From JANQGH01 sp039177555 (GTDB lineage Bacteria; Pseudomonadota; Alphaproteobacteria; DSM-16000; Inquilinaceae), in assembly GCA_039177555.1 (NCBI GenBank), contig JBCDFV010000038.1:1-40834 (forward strand): a DNA stretch of 40,834 bases. Direction: 5' to 3'. Below are positions 15,758 through 25,167 of this stretch, in pieces (position 1 is the first letter of the stretch; the number at the start of each line of letters is the position of its first letter). The notes under the pieces are model-generated. The model saw nothing but the letters and a program-made list of their open reading frames with translations, was not told where the DNA came from and did not search any database. A program made the translations under genes and the position numbers.

Positions 15758-16657
15758 GTGATATCGCCAAATTCGCTTCGACACAGGCTGACCCAGCGCG
15801 ACATCTTGCTGGTGCCCGGTGTCTATGATGCGCTGACCGCTAGCCTGGCGGTCGCGGCCGGGTTTGAAGCCGTCTACCTATCTGGTGCGGCGGTTTCCTA
15901 CACCCGGCTCGGAAGGCCCGACATTGGCCTGACATCGGTTACCGAGATGGCCGAAACCCTGGCGCTCATCCGTGATAGAATTGACCTGCCGGTGATCATC
16001 GATGCCGACAATGGCTTCGGCAACGCGCTGAACGCCCAGCGCACGATGCGCACCTATGAACGCGCCGGAGCCAACGCCTTGCAGATCGAGGACCAGGCCT
16101 ATCCCAAGCGCTGTGGCCATCTGCAGGACAAGGCGCTGATCCCGTTGGACGAGATGGCCGGCAAGATCGCCGCCTGCGCCGACGCCCGGCACTCAGACGA
16201 CACCCTTATCATCGCGCGCACCGATGCCGTCGCCGTCGAAGGCTTTGATGCGGCAATGGATCGGGCCGAGGCCTATCATTCCGCCGGCGCCGACATGTTG
16301 TTCGTCGAGGCGCCCCAATCCCACGAGCAGATGGTCCAGATCGCTGAGCGGTTCGGCGGTCGCGTGCCCCTGATGGCCAACATGGTGGAGGGCGGCAAGA
16401 CGCCTCTGTTGGACGCCGGGACCCTGCAGGAAATGGGTTTTGATTTGGTGATCTTCCCCGGTGGCATCGTCCGCGCGCTCGCTCGCTCGGCCCAGGACTA
16501 CTATCAGTCCCTTCATCGCCACCGATCGACCGCGCCATTTCGCGACCGCATGTTCGATTTCGATGCGCTGAATGCGCTGATCGGCACGCCGGAAACGTTG
16601 GAGGCGGGCAAACGCTACGCAACCGGGCCTCAGGCCAAGCTTGGGAAAACGGCATGA
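15758..16657 (+). CDS. Isocitrate lyase/PEP mutase superfamily carbon-carbon lyase
   Basis: A 299-residue TIM-barrel enzyme of the methylisocitrate lyase / 2,3-dimethylmalate lyase / PEP mutase group. The magnesium-site motif DADNGFGN (D82, D84), LQIEDQ (E111, D112) and the loop KRCGH with C119 are present. The cysteine loop favours a lyase over a phosphonate mutase or an oxaloacetate decarboxylase. Expected reaction: retro-aldol cleavage of a 2-hydroxy- or (di)methylmalate-type acid to pyruvate or glyoxylate plus a carboxylate. It starts with GTG, with AGGACG upstream, and its end overlaps hyuB by 4 bases (ATGA). Paired with the LeuCD-like enzyme it recalls the last steps of nicotinate fermentation (dimethylmaleate hydratase then lyase); the actual substrate is unknown. 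Confidence 0.88.
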   Translation: MISPNSLRHRLTQRDILLVPGVYDALTASLAVAAGFEAVYLSGAAVSYTRLGRPDIGLTSVTEMAETLALIRDRIDLPVIIDADNGFGNALNAQRTMRTYERAGANALQIEDQAYPKRCGHLQDKALIPLDEMAGKIAACADARHSDDTLIIARTDAVAVEGFDAAMDRAEAYHSAGADMLFVEAPQSHEQMVQIAERFGGRVPLMANMVEGGKTPLLDAGTLQEMGFDLVIFPGGIVRALARSAQDYYQSLHRHRSTAPFRDRMFDFDALNALIGTPETLEAGKRYATGPQAKLGKTA

Positions 16658-18390
16658 GTCTGGACCCGGTCACCCTGGCGGTCTTGAAGGGGCGGCTGGA
16701 GCAAATCGCAGACGAGATGGATGCGACCCTGTTCCGCAGCGCCTTCAACCCGATCATCGCCGAGGCGCACGACGCCTGCCACGGCCTTTACGACGCCAAG
16801 ACGGGCGCAACCCTGATCCAGGGCGGTACTGGCTTGCCGATCTTCGTCGGCGCCATGGCCTTTGCGGTCAAGGCCGTGATCGACAAGGTCGCGGTCGATG
16901 GCGGCCTGAACGAGGGCGACACCTATCTTTTCAACGACCCCTATCTGGGCGGCACGCATCTGAACGATTTCCGCCTGGTGCGGCCGGTCTATCGCGATGG
17001 CGAGCTGTTTTGCTGGCTGGCCTCGGTCGGCCACTGGGTCGATATTGGCGGCAACGTGCCCGGTAACTACAACGCCAAGGCGACGGAGTCTTTCCAGGAA
17101 GGCGTGCTGATCCCGCCGGTGAAGCTGATCGAGGCCGGCCAGTTCCGCCAGGACATCGCCGACATCCTGACCGCCAACAGCCGCACGGCGGACAGCAACC
17201 ACGGCGATTTGAACGGCCAGATAAATGCCCTGGATCTGGGCGAGCAGCGCGTCCACGCCCTCCTGGACGAGTACGGTATCGGCACCGTCAACCAGGCGCT
17301 GGACGCGCTCAGCGACCGGGCCGAGGCGCTGATGCGCGAGAACATCGCCGCCCTGCCGGATGGCACCTATTCGTACGATGACTATCTCGACAATGACGGC
17401 GTTACCGATGACCCGCTGTTGATCGCCCTGGACCTGACCATCGATGGCGATCAGATGCGGCTCGATTTCTCGCGGTCCGCGCCGCCTTGCGCCGGGCCGC
17501 TGAACATCGCCCTGTCGACGGCGACGGCCGCCTGCTATGTCGCGCTGAAGCACGTTTTCACCGACGTGCCCGCAAATGCCGGATGTTTGCGCCCGATCGA
17601 GTTCGTCATTCCCGAGACGACCCTTCTCGGGGTCTCTGCGCCCAAACCTGTCGCTGGCTATACCGAGACCATCCTGCGCGTAATCGACGTGGTGTTCGGC
17701 GCCTTTGCGGAGGCCGCGCCGGAACGGGCCAACGGCAGCCCGTACGCCACGATCAACGCCTTGTCGTTGGCGGGCCATCGCCAGGACGGCAAGCGCTGGG
17801 TGATGTTCTGCTTCTTTGGCGGCGGCCTGGGCGGCAATCCGGATGGCGACGGCTTGAACCATGGCAACAATCCGATTTCGACGGCGACCATTCCGCCTGC
17901 GGAAATCCTGGAAAGCGCTTATCCCGTGATGTTTACCCAATGGGCGTTGCGCCCCGACAGTGGCGGTGCCGGCGAACATCGCGGCGGCGTGGGCGCGATC
18001 TATGAGATCGAGGCCTTGGACGAGGGCGGCGCGGACGTCTTTCTGCTGGGCGAGCGCGGCAAGTTCCCGCCGTTTGGGGTCAATGGCGGCGGTCCGGCGG
18101 CCCTGAACCGCTTTTACTATCAGACCGATACGGGCGAGGCGTCGCCGCCACTGGTCTCCAAGGTGACCGACGTTCATATCGGCAAGGGCAAGCGCATACG
18201 TCTGGAATCGCCGGGCGGCGGCGGCTATGGCGACCCGCGCCGGCGCGATCCGGACCGGGTCGCGCGCGACGTTCGGTTCGGCTACATCAGCCGCGAAACG
18301 GCGCTCGCCGAGTATGGCGTCGATATCGACGACGCCGGCCACGTTAACCAGGCGGGCACGTCAGCCGCGCGGCAGGAGGCGGCTGAATAA
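16654..18390 (+). CDS. hyuB: Hydantoinase/oxoprolinase subunit B (HyuB family)
   Basis: A 578-residue HyuB protein, close to the usual 520-600. Conserved stretches: the N-terminal LDPVTLAVLKGRLEQIADEMDATLFRSAFNPI, FNDPYLGGTHLNDFRLVRPV, GHWVDIGGN, GEHRGGVGAIYEIEAL and the C-terminal ESPGGGGYGDPRRRDPDRVARDVRFGYIS. With HyuA it forms an ATP-dependent cyclic-amide hydrolase (N-methylhydantoinase or 5-oxoprolinase type) or, in related acetone carboxylases, a carboxylase. It comes before hyuA, and its TAA shares one base with the hyuA ATG. It opens a lactam, imide or hydantoin ring in the island's pathway by family analogy only. Confidence 0.92.
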   Translation: MSLDPVTLAVLKGRLEQIADEMDATLFRSAFNPIIAEAHDACHGLYDAKTGATLIQGGTGLPIFVGAMAFAVKAVIDKVAVDGGLNEGDTYLFNDPYLGGTHLNDFRLVRPVYRDGELFCWLASVGHWVDIGGNVPGNYNAKATESFQEGVLIPPVKLIEAGQFRQDIADILTANSRTADSNHGDLNGQINALDLGEQRVHALLDEYGIGTVNQALDALSDRAEALMRENIAALPDGTYSYDDYLDNDGVTDDPLLIALDLTIDGDQMRLDFSRSAPPCAGPLNIALSTATAACYVALKHVFTDVPANAGCLRPIEFVIPETTLLGVSAPKPVAGYTETILRVIDVVFGAFAEAAPERANGSPYATINALSLAGHRQDGKRWVMFCFFGGGLGGNPDGDGLNHGNNPISTATIPPAEILESAYPVMFTQWALRPDSGGAGEHRGGVGAIYEIEALDEGGADVFLLGERGKFPPFGVNGGGPAALNRFYYQTDTGEASPPLVSKVTDVHIGKGKRIRLESPGGGGYGDPRRRDPDRVARDVRFGYISRETALAEYGVDIDDAGHVNQAGTSAARQEAAE

Positions 18391-20465
18391 TGTTGAGACC
18401 CCAGGGCATGATGATCGGCGCCGATGTCGGCGGCACCTTCACCGATCTATTCTTCTTCAACGAGGCCGAAGGCCGTTTCCGCGTCGGCAAGGTACCGTCA
18501 ACGCGCGGTGACGAGGCGACGGGCTTCCTCAGCGGCCTGACCGATCGCGATCTGGGCGAGGTCGCCACCATCGTCCATGGCACCACCGTTGGCACCAACG
18601 CGCTGTTGGAGCGCAAGGGCGCACGCATCGGTGTGATCACGACGCCGGGCTTTCGCGACACGCTGGAAATGCGCCGCCGTGATCGCCGCCGCACCTGGGG
18701 GCTGTGGGGCGACTTCGTGCCGATCGCCGACCGCGATCTCAGGGTCGAAGTCGCCGAACGCACCTTGGCCGACGGCTCGATCCGCGTGGCAATCGATCCG
18801 GGTGAGATCAAGGCGGCCGCCCAAAGGCTCGCCGCCGACGGCGCCGAGGCCTTGGCGATCATCTTCATCAACAGCTACGCAAATCCGGCCAATGAGCGGG
18901 CGGCGCTGGCGGCGGCCAGAGAGGTCTGGCCCAACGAGCACATCGAATGCTCGTCATCGATCCTGCACGAGATCCGCGAGTTCGAACGCGCCTCGACCAC
19001 GGCGCTGAACGCCTATCTGCAGCCGCTGGTCGGCTCATATCTCGGCAAGCTGGAAGGCCGGCTGAGGGACGAAGGTTTCGGCGGCGAGTTTCACATCGTG
19101 CAGTCCAACGGCGGCGTCATGTCCGTCGATACGGCGCGCACCTTGCCCGTGCGCACGGCGCTCAGCGGTCCGGCCGCCGGTGTCATCGCGGGCGGTGCGA
19201 TCGCGCGCGCGGCCGGCTTCTCCAACGTCATCACCTGTGACCTCGGCGGCACGTCCTTTGACGTTTCGCTGATCCTCGACGGCACCTCGGTCCTGGCGCC
19301 GCAGACCACGGTCGATTTCGGCCTGGTCATTCGCACACCGATGGTCGAGATCACGACGATCGGCGCCGGCGGCGGCTCGATCGCGTCGGTCGACCGTGGC
19401 GGCCTGCTGCAGGTGGGGCCGGAGAGCGCCGGCTCAGTGCCGGGCCCCGTCTGTTACGCCCAGGGGGGCGACCGGCCGACCTTGACCGACGCGAACGTGG
19501 TGCTGGGTCGGATCAACGCGGACAACCCGATCGGCGGCAAGCTGGACCGGTTGGATGTCGACGCGGCCAAGGCGGCGATCGAGGCGCAGGTTGCCACGCC
19601 GCTGGGTCTGGGTGTGATGGAGGCGGCGGAGGCCATCGTCACAGTCGCCAATGCCAAGATGGCCGGCGCCATTCGCCTGGTCTCGATCGAACGCGGCCAC
19701 GATCCGTCCGAATTTGCCGCCATGCCCTTCGGCGGCGGCGGCGCGCTGCATGCCGGCGCCTTGATCAAGGATGTCGGCTTGGCCAAGGCGCTGGTGCCTC
19801 GCTTCCCGGGCGTGACATCGGCCATGGGCTGCGTCATCGCCGACATGCGCCATGATCAGGTGCAGACGGTGAACTGGGCCCTTGATGGCTTGGATCTTGA
19901 GGCACTCGACCGGCTGATGGTCGAGACGGCTTCCGAGGCGCGCGCGGTGATCGACAAGGCCGGCGTGGTCTTGGAGCGGGTCGACATCCTGTTCGAACTC
20001 GACATGCACTATATCGGCCAGACCCACGCCGTGACCGTCGACGTGCCTGTCACGGTCGAGAACGGGACGACCGGCGTCACGATGGACATCCTGCGCGAGG
20101 CGTTCGAGCGGTCCTACAAGAGCCATTTCTCACGCCTGTTGCCCGGCCTGCCGGTGCGCATCGTCTCGCTGCGCACGGCCGCGATCGGCCGACGCCCGCA
20201 CTTCGATCTTGCATCGCTCAAGCCCGGCGACGACGCCAGCGTCGAGAGCGCTGCCATCGGTTCGCGGCAGGTCTGGTTCGACGGCGGTTGGCGTGAAACG
20301 ACGATCTGGAAGCGGCTCAGCCTGCCCATCGGTGCTGCGATCGAAGGGCCGGCAATCCTGGAACAGCCGGACGCCACCATCGTCATTGATCCTGGCCTCG
20401 TCGGCGAAGTCGACAGCTACGGCAATGTCGTGATCGGCCGGATCGGGGGCCGGACAGAGGCATGA
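18390..20465 (+). CDS. hyuA: Hydantoinase/oxoprolinase subunit A (HyuA family, full-length)
   Basis: ATP-binding subunit of 691 residues, the normal HyuA length. The actin-like ATPase motifs are present: IGADVGGTFTDLFFF near residue 9, HGTTVGTNALLERKG near 65, CDLGGTSFDVSLI near 283, GAGGGSIASVD near 325 and FGGGGALHAGAL near 450. It phosphorylates the cyclic amide so that hydrolysis can be driven by ATP. AGGAGG lies 11 bases before the ATG. The stop overlaps the isochorismatase-like start by 4 bases. A second, shorter HyuA paralogue lies at 36459-38003, so the organism carries two separate systems in this window. Confidence 0.93.
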   Translation: MLRPQGMMIGADVGGTFTDLFFFNEAEGRFRVGKVPSTRGDEATGFLSGLTDRDLGEVATIVHGTTVGTNALLERKGARIGVITTPGFRDTLEMRRRDRRRTWGLWGDFVPIADRDLRVEVAERTLADGSIRVAIDPGEIKAAAQRLAADGAEALAIIFINSYANPANERAALAAAREVWPNEHIECSSSILHEIREFERASTTALNAYLQPLVGSYLGKLEGRLRDEGFGGEFHIVQSNGGVMSVDTARTLPVRTALSGPAAGVIAGGAIARAAGFSNVITCDLGGTSFDVSLILDGTSVLAPQTTVDFGLVIRTPMVEITTIGAGGGSIASVDRGGLLQVGPESAGSVPGPVCYAQGGDRPTLTDANVVLGRINADNPIGGKLDRLDVDAAKAAIEAQVATPLGLGVMEAAEAIVTVANAKMAGAIRLVSIERGHDPSEFAAMPFGGGGALHAGALIKDVGLAKALVPRFPGVTSAMGCVIADMRHDQVQTVNWALDGLDLEALDRLMVETASEARAVIDKAGVVLERVDILFELDMHYIGQTHAVTVDVPVTVENGTTGVTMDILREAFERSYKSHFSRLLPGLPVRIVSLRTAAIGRRPHFDLASLKPGDDASVESAAIGSRQVWFDGGWRETTIWKRLSLPIGAAIEGPAILEQPDATIVIDPGLVGEVDSYGNVVIGRIGGRTEA

Positions 20466-21070
20466 CCGGCGCCGTTCCGATGGCCCAAACGGCCCTGCTG
20501 GTCGCCGACCTGCAAAACGACTTCATCCATCCGGACGGCGCCTATGGCCGGGCCGGCCAAACGGCGGCCGAGATCGCGGCGATCCCGGCACGGGTCAAGC
20601 CGCTGGCTGATTTGATCCGATCCAAGGGCGGTTGGATCGTGTCGACCCATTTCACCCTGGTGCCGGGCAGGGGCGGCGAGCCGGTCATCTCGCCGCATCT
20701 GCAACAGCTAAGGCCATTCTTGGCCAAGGGCGACTTCGAGCCCGGCGCCTGGGGGCATCGCTTGGTCGACGACCTGCAGCCGGCGGACTTCACGGTGGAA
20801 AAGGTCGCCTATTCGGCCTTTTACATGAGCCGGCTGGAATGGGTGCTGCGCAAGGCCGACATCCGCCGCCTGATCGTCACCGGCATCGTCACCAATGGCG
20901 GCGTCGCCTCGACCGTGCGGGATGCCCATGTGCGGGACTTCGAGACGTTGGTGCTGTCCGACGGCTGCGCGGCCTTTTCGCCAGAGGTCCATGAGACGGC
21001 TATCGCGGCGCTGAAGCCGGTGGCCCGCATCGCGACCGTTGAAGAGATGCTGGCCGAATTCGGCCCATGA
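20462..21070 (+). CDS. Isochorismatase-like hydrolase lacking the nucleophilic cysteine
   Basis: A 202-residue protein with the cysteine-hydrolase/isochorismatase fold. Two of the three catalytic positions are visible: D16 (LVADLQNDF) and K114 (VEKVAYSAF). The third, normally Cys in a motif like VTxxCVxxTxRDA, reads VTNGGVASTVRDAH, with glycine (G147) where nicotinamidase, N-carbamoylsarcosine amidase and RutB have cysteine. True isochorismatases (EntB, PhzD) also have glycine there, but they lack this TNGGVAST context. It may therefore hydrolyse a vinyl-ether- or enamine-type bond or use a different mechanism, instead of being an amidase. It is coupled by ATGA overlaps to hyuA and the FAD enzyme. 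Confidence 0.87.
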   Translation: MTGAVPMAQTALLVADLQNDFIHPDGAYGRAGQTAAEIAAIPARVKPLADLIRSKGGWIVSTHFTLVPGRGGEPVISPHLQQLRPFLAKGDFEPGAWGHRLVDDLQPADFTVEKVAYSAFYMSRLEWVLRKADIRRLIVTGIVTNGGVASTVRDAHVRDFETLVLSDGCAAFSPEVHETAIAALKPVARIATVEEMLAEFGP

Positions 21071-22470
21071 CGATCCGTCCGGCGGTCGAAGCCAAGCCTG
21101 ATTTCGACGCCGACCTGGTTATCATTGGCGCCGGCGCGGCCGGTCTCGTTGCAGCCTTGGCGGCAGTGGAGGCGGGCATCCAGCCGCTGGTCTTGGAACG
21201 GGACGCCGTGCCGCGCGGCAGCACCGCGCTGTCGGCCGGTCTGGTGCCGGCCGCCGGAACGCGCTTTCAGCGGGCGTCGGGCGTCTCCGACAGTGCCGCC
21301 ACCTTTGCCGCCGATATCCGCCGCAAGGCCCGCAACACCAACGATCCGACCATGGTCGCGCTCATCGCGGGCGAGGCTGGGCCGACGGTGGAATGGCTCG
21401 CCGACCGGCACGGGGTGCCGTTCGATCTGGTCGACGATTTCGACTATCCCGGCCATTCCGCGCGCCGGATGCACGGCACGCCCAGCCGCACCGGGGCCGC
21501 CCTGATCGACCATTTGCGGCAGGCGGCCGAGGCAAGCGGCGTGGACATCGTCTGCAACCGGAAGGTGACCGACCTGTTCGCCGCCGCCGACGGCACGGTG
21601 ACGGCCTTGGCCGCGGAGGCGCCGGACGGAAGCGTCGACGTCATGGGCTGCCGCGCGCTCGTGCTGGCCTGCTGCGGCTATGGCGGCAACCCGGCCCTGT
21701 TGAAGCGATACGCGCCCCAGATCGCCGATGCGCTCTATTTCGGTCATGACGGCAATCAGGGCGATGCGCTTGAATGGGGTCGCGCGCTGGGTGCCGCGAC
21801 GCGCGATCTCGACGCCTATCAAGGCCATGGCGCCGTGGCGACGCCCCACAACATTCTGATCAGTTGGGCCGCGATCATGGAGGGCGGCTTTCAGGTCAAC
21901 CGCGATGGCGCGCGGTTCTGGAACGAGGCCAGCGGCTATTCCGAGGCTGCCGGCCATGTCATCGCGCAGCCGAACGGTGTCGCCTGGGTCATCTTCGATG
22001 AGCGCATCGCCGCGATCGTCCGCCAGTTCGACGACTTTCGCCAGGCCGAGGCCCAGGGCGCGATCGTGCGATCCGAGACGCCGACCGCACTCGCCGGCGC
22101 CCTGGGATTGCCGGTCGATCAACTGGTGGAAACGATAGCGGCCGTTGATGGCTACAAGGCCGGCGACGCGGCCGATCCTCTGGGCCGATCTTGGAACGGC
22201 TCGCGGTCGTTGGTTCCGCCCTATTGCGGTGTGAAGGTCACGGGTGCCCTGTTCCACACCCAGGGTGGCCTGGTGGTTGACGAAACCGCCCGCGTGATGC
22301 GGCCGGACGGAACGCCCATGCCCAACATCTGGGCGGCCGGCGGCGCGGCGGCGGGCGTGTCCGGATCAGGCGATGCGGGCTACCTGTCGGGCAATGGCTT
22401 GCTGACCGCCACGGTCCTTGGCCGCCTGGCGGGGGCGAGTGCGGCCGGTCTGGTGGGCGCCGGTCGATGA
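21067..22470 (+). CDS. FAD-binding dehydrogenase, fumarate reductase/tricarballylate dehydrogenase family
   Basis: A 467-residue flavoprotein. The N-terminal FAD motif is LVIIGAGAAGLVAALAAVEAG (G21, G23, G26), followed by GSTALSAGLVPAAGT. The C-terminus PNIWAAGGAAAGVSGSGDAGYLSGNGLLTATVLGR is the usual FAD-contacting end of the FAD_binding_2 family (fumarate reductase, ketosteroid dehydrogenase, TcuA). It probably oxidises or reduces a C-C bond next to a carboxyl or keto group. No heme-binding or Tat motif is seen, so it is likely cytoplasmic. It is the last gene of the operon and overlaps the isochorismatase-like gene by 4 bases. The substrate is unknown but should be an intermediate shared with the lyase and hydro-lyase. 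Confidence 0.88.
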   Translation: MTIRPAVEAKPDFDADLVIIGAGAAGLVAALAAVEAGIQPLVLERDAVPRGSTALSAGLVPAAGTRFQRASGVSDSAATFAADIRRKARNTNDPTMVALIAGEAGPTVEWLADRHGVPFDLVDDFDYPGHSARRMHGTPSRTGAALIDHLRQAAEASGVDIVCNRKVTDLFAAADGTVTALAAEAPDGSVDVMGCRALVLACCGYGGNPALLKRYAPQIADALYFGHDGNQGDALEWGRALGAATRDLDAYQGHGAVATPHNILISWAAIMEGGFQVNRDGARFWNEASGYSEAAGHVIAQPNGVAWVIFDERIAAIVRQFDDFRQAEAQGAIVRSETPTALAGALGLPVDQLVETIAAVDGYKAGDAADPLGRSWNGSRSLVPPYCGVKVTGALFHTQGGLVVDETARVMRPDGTPMPNIWAAGGAAAGVSGSGDAGYLSGNGLLTATVLGRLAGASAAGLVGAGR

Positions 22471-22714
22471 CATAGGCGCAGTCCAGGTTCCTCGTGCCGG
22501 ATGCCGTCCCGCGGACGGGCCGTGACCTGCGGTTCGCCGAGGCGATTGCACGGGGGCGGGTGAGGTCAATTGAACCAGGACATTGCAGCCATACCGACGA
22601 GGCTGCGGCCAAGTGCCGTGAACTGAGTTAGCATGTTCGCCGTATGTGCTCATGGCGCCCGGATTGCCGACCCGGGCCCGGCCCCATGTCCCCGCCTGAT
22701 GACTGGTTGCTTCG
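22471..22714. other. 244-bp intergenic region with a small hairpin
   Basis: No convincing gene is seen. CCGTCC-CGC-GGACGG at 22504-22518 is a perfect 6-bp stem, 34 bases after the FAD dehydrogenase stop; no T-run follows, so it could be a processing or Rho-dependent end instead of an intrinsic terminator. The promoter of the downstream ABC exporter should lie in the remainder but is not distinct. Confidence 0.45.
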
Positions 22715-24558
<1,844 letters not shown>

Positions 24559-24562
<4 letters not shown>

Positions 24563-25032
24563 GCCCGCCTGCGCACACCAATCCTATCGAGATCTACGTC
24601 GATGCCGACGCCTGTCCGGTTAAGGCGGAAGTCTATCGGGTGGCGGAGCGCTACGGCCTCACCGTCCATGTTGTGACCAATGCACCCATCGGCGTGCCCC
24701 GCGACCCGCGCATTCGTCTGACGATCGTCGGCGACGGCTTCGACGCGGCCGATGATTGGATCGCCGAGCGTGCCGGGCCGGCAGATATCGTCATCACGGC
24801 GGACATCCCGCTTGCCGACCGCTGCCTGAAGGCGAGGGCCACGGTGATCGGGCCGACGGGCAAGCCTTTCACCATGGCGTCGATCGGCGGTGCCATGGCC
24901 AGCCGCGCCCTGATGGCCGACCTGCGCGCCATGGGCGTGGCCACCGGCGGCCCCAAGCCGCTGACCCAGAGGGACAAGTCGGCGTTCCTGTCGGCGCTGG
25001 ACAATGCGGTGGTGGCGATCCGTAGGCGCTAA
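24559..25032 (+). CDS. yaiI: YaiI/YqxD family protein (DUF188)
   Basis: A 157-residue protein matching the UPF0178/DUF188 family along its length. It has the diagnostic opening IYVDADACPVKAEVYRVAERYGL, the central DWIAERAGPADIVITADIPLADRCL and the ending LTQRDKSAFLSALDNAV. The fold is PIN-like, with acidic residues (D in VDADACP, ADIVITADIPLAD) that could bind metal; the function is not established. It starts with GTG overlapping the exporter stop by 4 bases, so it is co-translated with it. Confidence 0.92.
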
Positions 25033-25167
25033 TCGTCGCTTCAACGGGCGCCGGCAAAAGCCCCGCGCCGCGCAGAGAACCCTTTCTTTCTTCGCCAACG
25101 TTCCCAACTTGTTCAATGGCACTGGGGGGCGGCCAGCCATTGTGACACGAGGGTTGGAGAGTTTGGC

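Noticed and set aside
16630..18342. 570-codon open frame on the minus strand opposite hyuB
   Set aside because: It is antisense to an unmistakable HyuB, has an unnatural composition rich in Arg, Asp, Gln, Val and His, and shows no motif. High-GC codon bias on the real strand produces such mirror frames.
25033..25167. Small gene or strong terminator between yaiI and the cyclase
   Set aside because: No frame with a ribosome site is seen, and the only pairing (GGGC/GCCC) is too short to support a terminator call.
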